Shown here: positions 37,185 to 49,446 of the stretch, piece by piece | How positions within the stretch are numbered: the stretch's first letter is position 1 | Layout: the number at the start of each line of letters is the position of its first letter | NCBI RefSeq assembly: GCF_036884655.1 | Contig: NC_088330.1 | Coordinates: 28,026,001 to 28,090,000, forward strand | From: Musa acuminata AAA Group | Taxonomy: Eukaryota; Streptophyta; Magnoliopsida; Zingiberales; Musaceae | Direction: 5' to 3' | Length of the DNA: 64,000 nucleotides | Program-made: the position numbers and the translations under genes | The notes under the pieces: model-generated | Databases searched by the model: none | Seen by the model: the letters and a program-made list of their open reading frames with translations, nothing else | What the model was told of the DNA's origin: nothing

Positions 37185-40100
37185 GTTCCCGAGCGCGAGG
37201 GGGCGGAGGTACTCAAGGCGGGGGAACGAAAGGAAAGGAACCCGGTCAAAAGGAGCTCCAGATCTCTCGGATCGAACTCGGGGAAGTCACAGGTGAGTAG
37301 CCCTTGTCGATTTCATCTGCTTGGATCTCTCATTCTTTGGCTCTTGATCTTGTGCGTCTTGGAGCGAGAGAGCGATTCGACCGGGAGGTAGACGCGGAAG
37401 GTGGTTTACATATGTCCGAGTCGGATCTATGGTGGATGTTTAGATCTGCCGCTTTTGTCTCCGTTTCTTTTGCTAATCTTTGTCTCCATTTTGAATTTAC
37501 CGACCTTTTGGTTGGATAGGAACAAGGGTTTTTGGCTCTTGAATTAAAGATTTATCATTTGTAGTGTCACTGGATTGTACTTCTTGCTACTAAACTGATT
37601 CGTCTCGATGTTGTCTTTCCTACATGGTTCGAGTGAAGTACGAGTTTGGTTTCCTCCGCTTTCGCATTGGCTTATACTGTATTAATTTCCTTGGAGAATC
37701 CTTCCGTAAAGTACGGACTACGGTAGACTAGGGTTGTAAGTTTGCTCATTGATTTTGTTTTGCTTTGAAAATAAAACGAAATAATGAGGCTACTACTACT
37801 TGTGTATGATTCATCACATTTGCTTTGTCACTTCGGTTTACTTAGAAATGGTTCTCTTTGTCTTTGTTATCTTCAAAGCATCGCTTGCGTGGAAGGTTTG
37901 GCAAAATTTCTTTCTCTATGTGGTCACTTCTTCTAGGAGAGTGTAAATAGAGTGGGTGTCCTTAATTCATGTCCTGGGCATCTGACACCTGCAAAAATTA
38001 TGTGGAAAGAAGATGCTGGTCGCATGAGGGTCAATATGTGAGAGAAAGAGAGAACAAAAGCAAAGATAACTACGAAGGTAACATTAGTTAGTTGCATCAG
38101 AATGTTGCTCTTTTGTTGAATGCTTCAGATGGCAAGTTTCTGAGTGCAACATGAGCATCATCATTCTTAGTAACTGTTTAGTGTATTTTTGCCCATGACA
38201 TCTACCTTTCCTGCATCATGTTACTGGATAAACACAAGGAGAAATTTCTATGAAGGTCATATTGAGCTTGGAATCTCTTATCTCAGTTTCAGATCGGTTA
38301 TGATGGAGATACTGAACCTTATCTGTCATCTTATTTTTTTCTCTCTATTTTTTTCATCTGTATAATGGTCCTAGATGACTTGCAATGAAGATATTGAACC
38401 TCACCTCTGATCTTATTTTTATACCACTGGCAGATTGCCTTATGTTATTTGTAATATATTGGAAGTTATTTTTAGCTGTTCCACCATATTGCAGATTCTA
38501 TGAAGAAATTTTCCTGCTTTTGCTATTTTCTCTTTCTGCTTTATAGTTTATATAACCTGTGTATCAAATCTTGTCTGCCATCTTATTTTAATACCACTGA
38601 AATCTTTTTAAAGTTAAAACCTTTCTTGTTCAAGTACTCTGAAAACCCTTGGATTGTTTTTTTTCTTTTCTTGCTGTTCCATCATATTGCAGATTTTGAG
38701 AAGCCATTTTCCTGCTTTAGCTCTCTCTTTCATCTATACTTGTATGGAAGGATGGTTTTAGAATGGAGTGGATGTTGCAGCAATGTTTTCCCTGTAATCT
38801 CATTACATTTGAATGGAAAACTCCAGATGGAATTTATATACTTCTAAGGAAATCCTATGTGTAACTTAAAATCATTTGGAAAATGCTATGTGCATTAAGT
38901 GGGCAGCACAAACTAGAGGGAGGAACTTGACCAAGCAATCTTATTAAAATTTCTTTTGATTGGTTGTACATTGATCCTGCCTTTCTTCAATTGTACAACT
39001 TTTCAAATTTTCAATATTAGATATGAACAAAGAAGATTTGCTCACTAAATTAATGGTACAAATCATTGTTATCGAACTCAGACCGGACCAACTAATCAAA
39101 CCGGAAGAACCGAGAGTGGGACTGGAGATCATTTCAGTTCACTAGTTAGATCATTTGAGTCTTACAAAAATCAAAATGCCCTCAACTCCTTATTTTTCAT
39201 CGAAGATTTGTGATTTCTTTTCCCCAAAGGTATTTTAACCTTTTTATTATAAGGATGAAAGAGAAGAAAAGCCTTTTATATTCATTACTCTCTCATCTCC
39301 TCAATGTGTTTGTTCTCTTGTCATCACCTCTAACATCCTCTCACTATTGTCCTCTTATTTATTTTTTTAAAATTATAGTATTTATTTATTTATTATATAT
39401 TTTTATTACAATTCATGGCATACTATATATTTTAAAAACTTATTAAATCTATGCCCAATTAGTTGACCCATAGGTTCAACCAATCATCCAGTGACCTAAA
39501 CTTGATCAGGTCAACTCTTGTCTCTTATTGATAACTATCATACATATCTCTCTTTTAGAAGTACTATTACACTGCATAGAAGATAAACTCCTTTGTGCTC
39601 AATGACATTAATTGATTGACAATCTTTTCGATGAGACAGTTATTGTTGCATTTAAAATATTGGTAAATATCTCATTTATGTTTGGTTATTAGCATCATAT
39701 ATATTGTTTTATTTTATTCTTGATCATTTGTCATGTGAAGATATCTGATCCATTTGGTTCACTTTTGCAGTCCTCTGGGTAAGGAGGTTACAGAAGTATC
39801 AATGGATGAAGAAAGTGATTGTGTTATCACACATTCCCCCAATGGTAAAATTTATCAAACTAGTCCTTGCAGACCTTCCACAGTTGTTGGGTCATATGAA
39901 CCTACAGATAGTCTGGATGATGCAAATTCTCATGAAGGGCATGTAGTACCACGTGTTAGAAACTTGACTCTGGATCTTGGCATGACAGAAAAGTACAAGG
40001 ACCAGAAATCATTGGATCAAAAGTCAGCAACTGTACTATCTGACCACACTGTTTGTCAGACATTTTCTGCTGCAAACAAAAAGCATGGTTCTGGTGTAAA

Positions 40101-43100
40101 TTGTGCTTTTGTTTCTGAAGCTGCTGCTAATGGAGACAAACATCCTAATGGAAATATACAATCAACAAATAACCAAAAGAAAGATCAGGTCTGTTTCTTA
40201 TTGTTTTTTATGCCTTTTCTTATTGTTTTCTATGCCTTATCTTTCTTTGGCTCCTGCTATACCATGCTTCAGCATAGTGCCATTTGATTCTAATATTCAG
40301 CATATCTACGATTTAGATGATTTATATGCATTTGGAACATATCTTGGTTTCTTTTTTGTCCCTTTGATAATAATTTTCTTCTTTATTTGCTTGTAATCTC
40401 GCCTTCCTGTGCTATATTGTATGTTGATTTTTTTTTTTTTCTGGTCATGAATGCTTAAAGCTGATTCTTTAGCACTTAATGAAAAACAGCAGAATAAGTT
40501 CTATTATCTTTGTGAATTGTCTTGTGCATTATCCTTTAAATTTGAAGGTTTAATCTTAGTATAATTGATATTAAGAGATTGCTTTGCTTGAAAACACTAT
40601 TAAAATTTCTGTTTGAAGAGTGCTTTAGCAAATTTGAAGATTGGATCATGAATATGTTCAAGATGGTCATGCTGCAATGTGTTTGCAGAGTTACACGACA
40701 CTCACACCTTGGAAGCCATTGCATCCTGATAATGTCATGCACCGAGATGAGGAGGATTACTGTTCTGTTGCTTCTTCATATCCTTCTTTGAACTTATGTT
40801 TCTTGAGAATTTCTTCGCTCTCCTTGTCCAAAAATACCTATTTGGTCTTCCTGAACTATTCTTAGTGTAGCATCTGTGAAAAATTCGAAAACTAGGAGAA
40901 CAGTGGCAATTGCTCCTACATTCAGATGCAGTGAGCGCGCAGAGAGGCGGAAGGAGGTACTTTATGTTTTTAAGTCTTGTTGAACTTTGTACGTATCTCT
41001 GAGTCTTTGAGGAGATTTAAGTATCCTATATTTCCTCTTTGTGTAGTTCTATTCAAAGTTAGAAGAGAAACACCAGGCTATGGAGGCACAGAAACTCCAA
41101 TGTGAAGCTAGGACCAAGGTAAGCCTTATTCCATTTCCATCTATTAGTTCTTGGGAGAAATAGTCGAAAGACTGGTTTTGTTTTTAATGCACGATTTTAA
41201 AATTTCTCTGCTTATTGAACATTATGCAGTGTGTAGAACTTTCAGATCTTTGTAGTTTGCCTCACAATTTGCAAGTGTGTAGTAAACTTTTGTAAAAATT
41301 ACAGAGAAAAGCATAATTTGAAGATCATTAGTCTTGGATGTTGTTCCTTCATGAAGCATATCTAGAAGGATTACTATGATGGATTGGATAGAGTTTGATG
41401 TTTATCTTGTAGATGCCTATCATATTATGTCAAAGGTTGATTCTTCCTTTACAATAGGTTATTTTTTCTGATGTATCTTTGTGGTAATATACAAGAAATA
41501 TTGGTGCTTATCTTTGTGTTCAGGAGTGTATTTATGCTATTTCAGCTTCTTGTATTGATAAAAATGATAACTAGAGCCTCTCTTTTTTCGCTCCTATCAT
41601 TGCCCGCCAAAGATGATGTAGGTTTGCTGACTGGAGGGCACACCAACAGACACAACTGGCTGTTAACAAGAATTTATAAGAAAAAAAGTGCATCGATCAA
41701 ATATTTTATTAACAAGGAAGAATTATTTGCCAAAATAAATGATGAAATATATCTTCTCTGGAGAAGGGAAGAATCGATGATTGACAAATTATGATTTATG
41801 GATGCACAATTTGCTTTATTGGATTCTTCCTTATTATGTAAGTATTTTTTTTCTTGTACATGAAGTTTGTAAAAAAGAAAAAGGGGATTGTAGTTGGAAA
41901 ATTGATAAATGAATAAATGGTTCTTTTGCTCATATTATGTTCAAGTGGTGTGAGGTCACTATTTTTATTCAATGGAATGATTCCATTATTCACATGTGAG
42001 ATGCATGAAGGTGCGAGACCTTTCAGTGGGATTTAATCCTTGAGCCAAAGTGAGCCTGATAATTATCTTTTATTGCTTTTGTCTTATCTAACATCTTATG
42101 TTCTCTATTCTACAACTAACGTTTCCTATAATATGTTCGGTCAGCATATTGAAAAGAATTTCATTAGCAGAAACTGATAAATAGACATTTTGTTTTTAAA
42201 CCTCTTATTTCTCTCTATGGCAATCACCTTTTCTTCTTAGTCATTTTGATTCTAGAATTTGCATAGGAAGAGTTCTAAACAGAGTCAAAACTGCATTCCA
42301 ATGCATGTATGCATTCTAAGGTATTCTTTGCCCTTAAATACTTTTAACACAGAATTGCTACATGATATATTCTTTCTTATTGAAATTTTGATAGGATTTT
42401 TTAAGTTTATCATGATAATATGAGATGCAGAGCATTTGAATCAAGATGCTATATGAGAATTCCTTCCTTTGATTTTTTTTTTTAATGTGTGATCAGAGAT
42501 TCAGATCTAACCGTATAGGTGTTTGAGATTATCCCTGTAAAGCGTTGTTATTACTATGTTGTTTAGTTATCACAGACAGTAACTAATTATTATGGATTAT
42601 ATTCCTACAGTAGTTAGAACATATATATTCATTATGATCACTCCCTATGTCATGACAAGCTTGTAAATTGCTTTTGAGCTGGACAACTTTCAGCAAATAA
42701 ACTGTTGTCTTAGCTGCTCATCCCAACTTCTGATCTATTTTCAGGAAGAGCAAGAGGCAGCTCTAAAGCAACTAAGGAAGAATATGACTTTTAGAGCGAC
42801 GCCAATGCCTAGCTTTTACCATGAGGGACCACCACCCAAGGTTGAATTAAAAAAGGTATTCAGCTTAGGCTATCGCATGGTCCACTAGTTAATGCATGCA
42901 AGCTATTATAATTAATAAGCCATTTGATGGATATGATATGAGCAAATTAAATTTATATGCTGGGTTTGTTAATTGCATAGTCCATTTTAGTTCCGTATTT
43001 TTAATGTAATTCTCAGTTTTAGTGTGAGCATAGCCACAAGGCTGCAAGCTAGGTCAGCTTAGCTTTGCCTCACTGCATGAAGTAACATTTGGATTAGAGT

Positions 43101-44800
43101 CATTAGATAGAAAATAGGAATTAATACTCAAAACACAATATATTTTATGTGCGCACAGAGTAAGGATTCACAAGGTTGCAAGCTAGGTGAGCTTAGCTTT
43201 GCCTCACTGCATGAAGTTACATTTGATTAGAACCATTAGATAAAAAATAGGAATTAGTACTCAAAACACGATATGTTCTATGCGCACACTTAGTAAGGAT
43301 TTTCAAGGTTGCAAGCTAGGTCAGCTTAGCTTTGCCTCACTGCATGAAGTAACAGTTGGATTAGAATCATTAGATAGAAAATAGGAATTAATACTCAAAA
43401 CACGATATATTTTATATGTGGACATGGTAAGGATTAATGCTTGATTTGTGACAATTTTCTGAACTGTTAAGGTGAATGCTCACTCCATATCATGTAAAAG
43501 GCTTTATGGGCATGCAACTGTGCATGTTTTGCATGTCATTGATCAAGCAGAAACCTGGCCACTTTGTGGTCAATACTTTGAGTGTGTTTTAGGGTAAAAA
43601 ACCATGTGTGTTTGGAAGGACTGATTCTTTTAAGTTTCAAACATAGCATACTATGTTGAGAGGAATTTTGTATAGTTTCTAGAACTATTTTAGAATTTAC
43701 AAATAATTATTTTAACTACTTTGAAGTAAAATTTATATTCTATGTATTATCAGAGTGTCCTTGTGACACAGTAAAAATTCTTCTTGTGACGTTGTGTGAT
43801 GGATGCTACACAAAACTATTTGTTCATATATTTGCATGATTGTACAACCTAAAACATCAGCCTAAGATCCCTTACAATATGCTATCATGAAGATCATACA
43901 TGTAAATCTGTATCATGGATTTCTTTGAATTCCGTCTGATCATTTTTTATTGACTCCAATAACTATGCATCTTTGTTATGTTTAATATCAGACTATCCTG
44001 TTTATATATGAAATTGGTTTAATTTTGCTATTAACTAGTAGAAACAGGTGGAATATTTGTGATATCCCAATCATGTAAAGGTCAAAAAATTTTCCACAGA
44101 ATTTTCTAGTATCACAGTAATTTTTGATCTAACACTGAAGGTATCATGTCAATTTTCTAGTAGAGGCACGTGGCTAATTACTGAAAATGTTTATAGTGAA
44201 AATTTTCTCCTAGTAAAACTTTTATTTGTTGTCTAGATTTTGAATAGTTATATTTTTTGACTTAGGTTTACCATATCTTTGGACCAAAGATATCCACCTC
44301 ATTCAAATACTAATTATCCTTTCAAACAAAAGTATCCATAATATAATGTCATATTGATCTTATATTGCAGATATTATGTGATTTCTTCTACTGATTTTTC
44401 TCCTGCTCCAAGGTTTTTCTTGGTACCTAGGTTCGGTTGCTTATTTGTGAATCTAGCGTCTGATTTACCATTTTATTTGCACAAAAAGGTGCCCACAACT
44501 CGTGCTAAATCACCCAAGCTTGGTCGAAGGAAGAGCTGTGGTGATGCAAGTCATCGGGCTGAAGGAGATAACTGCAGCGGAGTATGTGGTCGGCTTCAGC
44601 GTCACAGTTTGGGTGCCTACAAGGATGCTACAAACAAGTTACAAAACAGTCCTAAGAACAGAAGTGCAACTATAACCAAGGAAGGGAACAAATCCATGAG
44701 GGAGAACTCGAAGCCCGATGCCAGCAAGGTAGCAGCCCTGGATACTACCGGCACCACCGTGCAAGGTCTGGCTGACACTGGTGTCACTGTGCAGCCCTGA
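37185..44800 (+). CDS. WDL: WVD2-like protein with TPX2 domain
   Basis: Microtubule-associated protein of the WAVE-DAMPENED2-like family, which binds and bundles cortical microtubules and affects cell expansion. The noncoding exon is about 37185-37292. Coding exons: 39771-40188 (ATG at 39802), 40689-40777, 40866-40956, 41047-41118, 42745-42855, 44489-44800 (TGA). They join in frame to 353 residues. The TPX2 region (about 175-265) has APTFRCSERAERRKE, FYSKLEEKHQAMEAQK, EEQEAALKQLRKNMTFRATPMPSFYHEGPPPKVELKK and PTTRAKSPKLGRRKS. The N-terminus is acidic and low-complexity, as usual. The third intron (40778-40865) has AT...AG ends and U12-type signals. Family members that I recall begin MGxEV; here GKEV is preceded by CTG (39775), not ATG. 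The start is therefore uncertain: ATG 39802, or a non-AUG start nine codons upstream. Confidence 0.92.
40778..40865 (+). other. Probable U12-type AT-AG intron in the WVD2-like gene
   Basis: The 88-base intron starts ATATCCTTC, the exact U12 donor consensus. It contains TTCCTGAAC at 40848-40856 (U12 branch consensus TTCCTTAAC with one change), and its branch adenosine is 10 bases before the AG at 40864-40865. No usable GT donor exists at the exon end. Joining 40777 to 40866 keeps the frame and yields CSVASSVASVKNSKTRRTV, the expected family sequence. The next AG, five bases later, would give a stop. Confidence 0.85.
43038..43437 (+). repeat. Three ~133-bp tandem repeats in the last WVD2-like intron
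   Basis: Units start near 43041, 43175 and 43308. Each holds GCAAGCTAGGTCAGCTTAGC, TTTGCCTCACTGCATGAAGT and an ATACTCAAAACACGATAT block. Identity is about 90 percent by eye. The third unit ends near 43437. Confidence 0.9.
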
Positions 44801-46287
44801 TGTTTGCTTTTCCATGCTTTGATCTTAGTTTTTCCTTACTCTCAAAATTCACCTGATAATTTATCTCGACATCAAAATGCCAATTGTTGAAGACTGGTAA
44901 TCATGCAAGGAGTTTGTTGCTGTGGACTTCATACGCATGCTGTTGTAAATTTTGTATGTAATGATCCTGACAGTGGTGTAGTACTGCTAGAATTACTGTT
45001 CTCCGTTGTCTAATCCTTTTTGAGCATCTTAAATTTGAAGTGGAACGGTCCTATGCTCTTTTTGACCATCTTTAATTACAGTGGTCCTCTTTGCTTGATA
45101 TTTCCATAAACTACATGAACTTTCCATGCTTTATCATGATATGACTAACTCTGTTGGCAGCAAACGCGTGCTGATCTGCCTCGATGTTCCCTTTGATTAA
45201 AGAGCTGATCTCATGGTTGATGTTCCAACTCGCAACCATCTATATTTCATACCCGTATTCTCGAAGTGAAGAAAATTCTGCATGTTTGCCACAGTAAATT
45301 CCATGATCTTAGCATTTTTTTGAACTTCAATCACTCTCCACTCGATCTTTCTTTTTCCCTTTCCTCTTTCGCCAAACACTCGGCATGCTGTTGATTCAGA
45401 CCGGCAAACAGCTGCAGAAATGAATACAGAGTGCACAGCCTCGTTCTCGCAAGCAGCACCAACTAGTGATGATACTAGCAGAGCCCCAAATATGAAGACT
45501 AGCTTGCTATGAAATGGAGATCGTCCTCTATTATATTTAATATGCAAAAGTAGCATTTCTGGAAATAACATTACGGCATAAACATTAACGCAGAAGCTTG
45601 AATTATGCTAAATAACATTCAGATGTAAGAAGTTGAACTGCTGGTGATAAGCAAAGTGGATGTCGGAGCACTTACTATATATCTAAGCATGCTAAATGCA
45701 ATGTTCTTCATAACAACAAGAACATCTCAGAGCATAAATGAACAATCGAATGTTATTATCTTCGAGTTCATAGCAAACACTGCAAAGGACGCATGCATGT
45801 GTGCAAGCATGCACAAGAGACTCGCATCATGACCCATGCATCTGCAAAAAATACATGTTGGTGACAAGCAAGAATAAGAAGTCAAACTTGGACACTCAAA
45901 TATACGAAATAGATGTGCCATCAAACAACATCTAGCTCAAAGGACATTCTGGAACGAGACTTATTCCAACAATATCATCGAGGCCTCGTTAACTGTACAA
46001 TAACTTACCATCATTCACAACAACAAACCCTAATGTCTCAACTGTTTAGGACCGACTACCTGGATCTAACACCACTGTATCGATCCGAGGCTCCAAACTG
46101 CAGATCAGAGCATTTTTTAGCTCTATTTTTTTCGGTTGATACATGAAAACCATAGATCTACAAATAAAAAGAAAGGATGAAAAAAAAACTAAGAAACCAA
46201 TCCCCAAGAAATAAGTTCACTGGAGGTTCACATAGATAGGCACATGCCTTAATTTTCACATGAATATGGCCAGCATAGTGGCAACAA
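44801..46287. other. Convergent 3' region, no gene called
   Basis: The 3'UTR of the WVD2-like gene runs into this stretch, and the MULE-derived gene ends at its other side. A 124-codon minus-strand frame (45197-45571) begins with a hydrophobic stretch (KLVFIFGALLVSSLVGAA) but resembles no family I know. It could be a small secreted protein or chance. Confidence 0.4.
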
Positions 46288-48531
46288 CTATATGGGTGCA
46301 GCACATGTCGTTCTGAAGTGACCTGTTTGATTGCACCGGCTACAATGCACGACCCGTTTAACTCGTCCTCTGTCTTCTGCTCTAACTCTCTTCTTTCTAG
46401 GTCTGCCTGGAGGCCTAAGGGACTTGGGCGGATTAATGACTATCTCAATTTTATTATCACCTTCCTGATTTGCATCAGACATCTCTTTCCAAAGACTTTT
46501 ATCTGGTATTGGATGAATAGTTTGCGAATAGGTCTTCCTATAAGTTGCGACAGTGAAACAGCTCTCTGTGTATCTATGAACATTCTGTCGACACGAAAGA
46601 AGAGCTGCCACACCATGAGCACATGGTAGACCATAAAGTTGCCACCCTCGACACAGACAACACCGGTTGCGAATGTCCACAATATTGGTCCCCTCATGAG
46701 GAGAGACAACTTCAAATTCAGCCTCATTCGCTCGTCCTACTTGATAACCCCGTGCACATTCTATGGCATCAGACACTCGTCGTTCAGCTGATGGTACAAG
46801 AATCGACGTCCACTGCAGGCTAGCCTCACGTCGTTCATTGAACCAGGTCATCAACTGCCGCCTAATACATTCCATCATCTGAATTATTGGCAGTCCAGAA
46901 GCTTCAAGTATCCAATTATTCAATGATTCAACTACATTTGCTGTCAAATGGCCATATCGTGTTCCCTCAAAGTAGGCCGTAGCCCAAAGACGTGGTGGAA
47001 TGCGCCTAATCCAAAATGCAGCCTCCTGTGATGTTTCTTCTATTTCTAATATCTTTGCCTCAAATTCAATAACTGTGAGAGCATGGGCAGCTTCCCAGAG
47101 GAGTTTTACAAGTGCATCATTGTTAAACTCTTTGCGGAAAAGCTCACTGAGGTGGCGCATGCAAAACCCATGGAAGGCAGTTGGGAAGTTGAAGTCAACA
47201 CCGTCTATAATACCTTTCTGCCTATCTGACAGTATCGTGAGCCTCGGCATGTTCTCCGTATTTGCCTCAAGCAAAGTATGAAGTTCAGATAAAAACCAGA
47301 TCCAATTATCATCGCTTTCCTCATCAACAACCCCAAAAGCAAGAGGAAACAGAGCACCATCTCCATCAAACCCAGTGGCTAAGAGCAAGGTGCCAAGATA
47401 TTTACTTTTTAAAAGAGTTCTATCGAGTCCAATGAGTGGCCGGCATGCATTGACAAAACCATATATTGAGGCATAGAATGAGATGAAAAGTCGACGGAAG
47501 CAATTATCCTCTGGATTTCCATATATGGTTGCTATGCTTCCTGGATTTGTCCTTTTCACTTGATCACAATACTGTGGTAGGAGACGATAACCTTCTTCAA
47601 AGGACCCTCGAACAGCGGCCATTATCCTCTCCTTCCCTCTCCAGGCCTGCTTGTATGACAAGGTGATCCCATGCATGCGGTGGATCTCTTCTAGTATCTC
47701 CTTTGGCTTGCAGTGTGGGTTCTCTCTGAGCCGTTCCTCCACAGAGTTGGCAACCCACTGAACTGATGCTTGCTGATGCCCAAGATGGTTAATCCCACTG
47801 CATGTGTGCATCTCATGGATGGTTCTGATGGTGAAAGTTGGAACACCCGGCAGCTTTGCAGCATGAATGCGCCATGGGCACCCCTCAGCTGCACACTTCG
47901 CTGTGAAGCGTGTCTTATCCGATTTCACAGTCTGTATCTCAAAACGGCAAGCAATTGCAGCATCCCGTATAGCTCGGCGGCAACTCTTGACATCAGAGAA
48001 CTCCTGGCTAATAGTCAGCTGATGGTCTGGGTTCACAATCAATCTGCGATTCTGCAACACCTGAGGGACCAGCATGTGGCCCTGTGAGATGTCATGCGCG
48101 GACTGGAGGCCAAGCTCCTGTGCCTGGTCGATGGAGAGATGGACCATGTTCTGATCGACCCCAAGACCATGGGTCTCAGCAAGAGTCAATTCATGGTTGT
48201 CCGATATACCCAACTCGTGATTTTGTGCATCAAGAGCATCCTCATCAGTGTCATTGTTCTGTCCCAAAGCGAGCTCATTGCTATGGTCACGGCCATGGTC
48301 ATGGGGATGATGCTGCTGCCCCAAGACAAGCCGGCTGTCGTGGGGATGCCCGAGACCGAGCTCATGGTCATGGGCTTGGCCTAAACCGAGGTCATGGTCA
48401 TGAGCATGGCCAAGGCCAAGGCCATGCCTCTGCCCAAGGCCTAAACCATGTCCTTGGCCGATAACCAGATCGTGGTTCTGGCCAAGGACTAGATCGGGGT
48501 TCTGCCCGAGAACTAAATCATGGTTGGCCAT
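46288..48531 (-). CDS. MULE transposase-derived protein (MUSTANG-like)
   Basis: 747 residues in a single exon. Domains: histidine-rich LxLGQ repeats (2-90); MuDR-type zinc DNA-binding domain (about 175-245, CAAEGCPWRIHA...HTC); MULE transposase core (about 360-540) with D370 in GLDRTLLKSKYLG, D436 in LSDRQKGI and E535 in NVVESLN; CxCxnCxH SWIM finger (C625, C627, C637, H639); an AT-hook-like GRPRKKR (709-715); and a CCHC knuckle (C730, C733, H738, C743). The frame is intact and no terminal repeats or target duplication were seen next to it. A 5'UTR intron is likely (donor TTTAG/GTACTC at 48893). These traits fit the domesticated MUSTANG family, whose members act as nuclear factors affecting growth and flowering. 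An active transposon copy is less likely because the catalytic acids alone do not decide. Intact coding next to ordinary genes supports a host gene. Confidence 0.88.
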   Translation of the reverse strand: MANHDLVLGQNPDLVLGQNHDLVIGQGHGLGLGQRHGLGLGHAHDHDLGLGQAHDHELGLGHPHDSRLVLGQQHHPHDHGRDHSNELALGQNNDTDEDALDAQNHELGISDNHELTLAETHGLGVDQNMVHLSIDQAQELGLQSAHDISQGHMLVPQVLQNRRLIVNPDHQLTISQEFSDVKSCRRAIRDAAIACRFEIQTVKSDKTRFTAKCAAEGCPWRIHAAKLPGVPTFTIRTIHEMHTCSGINHLGHQQASVQWVANSVEERLRENPHCKPKEILEEIHRMHGITLSYKQAWRGKERIMAAVRGSFEEGYRLLPQYCDQVKRTNPGSIATIYGNPEDNCFRRLFISFYASIYGFVNACRPLIGLDRTLLKSKYLGTLLLATGFDGDGALFPLAFGVVDEESDDNWIWFLSELHTLLEANTENMPRLTILSDRQKGIIDGVDFNFPTAFHGFCMRHLSELFRKEFNNDALVKLLWEAAHALTVIEFEAKILEIEETSQEAAFWIRRIPPRLWATAYFEGTRYGHLTANVVESLNNWILEASGLPIIQMMECIRRQLMTWFNERREASLQWTSILVPSAERRVSDAIECARGYQVGRANEAEFEVVSPHEGTNIVDIRNRCCLCRGWQLYGLPCAHGVAALLSCRQNVHRYTESCFTVATYRKTYSQTIHPIPDKSLWKEMSDANQEGDNKIEIVINPPKSLRPPGRPRKKRVRAEDRGRVKRVVHCSRCNQTGHFRTTCAAPI

Positions 48532-49378
48532 GTATGCTTGAAATGCTCAGCTCAAATTCTGATCTGCCAATCCTCCAACAGCATCCAAACGCTTGAAAAC
48601 ACAAGAGCAGCAACCAAAAATCAAATATTTAAGCTTTTAATACTACTTTGGCACAAAAGCAAAAGCAAAAAACGACACATCCTTCTCAAAAATCCCAACT
48701 TTCCAACATAATTGCACGACGAACACACATCCAAAACGAAGAACGAGCTAAAAATCCATTTTTTTTTTCGCTCGGAAAGAAAAAAAAAAGTCTTTATATC
48801 CACACAAATTCACTCCGATTCCCCATCCGAAACCAGTGCTTAACGACAGAACCAAAACATAGAGAAACCCAAAGCTTCAAGTAACAAGAGTACCTAAAGG
48901 CAGTATACGCGACCGCGGTCAAGAGCCGACCTTTGCCGGGGGAAAACGTCGAAGAAGCCGCGAGGAACGAAACCGGGAGGAATCGGCGGGGAGGGGGGAG
49001 GCGAAGAACAGATCGAGCATAGGTTTACAGCAGGCGGAGGAAGCAAAGGTGGCTTCTTTCCGGGGGGACAGAGAGGGGAACGTTGGGGGGTGGCGGGAAT
49101 CGGGAGGGCAAGCGAGGGATTTGAAGGAAGGGCAAAGAGAGGCGGAGGGATTTTGGGCAGAAGAGGGGGGTTTTGGGGGAGGAGATTGGAGTTTGGGAGG
49201 GGCAAAAGGGCAGAAAGCGAGGCGGGTGCGGCAAGGGAGGGGATGGAGAATACGGCGGGGATCAAAGAAAAGAGGGTATTTAGGTCAACATTGGGAACCC
49301 CTTCCACCACTATTACAATGTTGCCCTCCTTACTGTGGCTAATGCTACCCTTCAATTCTCCATTTTGCCTCTTCACTC

Positions 49379-49380
<2 letters not shown>

Positions 49381-49443
<63 letters not shown>
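49381..49443. repeat. (ATA)n microsatellite, 21 units
   Basis: A perfect AAT/ATT trinucleotide run just upstream of the likely leader exon of the MULE-derived gene (about 48894-49330, GC-rich and proline-codon-like in one frame). It probably lies in that gene's promoter. Confidence 0.95.

Positions 49444-49446
<3 letters not shown>

Noticed and set aside
36455..37249. Overlapping frames on both strands in the GC-rich region
   Set aside because: They come from the GC-rich promoter and leader of the WVD2-like gene; none resembles a protein family and all overlap each other.
48084..48464. Plus-strand histidine/glycine-rich frame
   Set aside because: It is the antisense shadow of the repeat at the start of the MULE-derived protein.
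48894..49376. Proline-rich 160-codon frame upstream of the MULE-derived gene
   Set aside because: It is GC-rich leader/promoter sequence ending at a donor-like site; low-complexity proline codons arise from the G-rich strand. No family resemblance.
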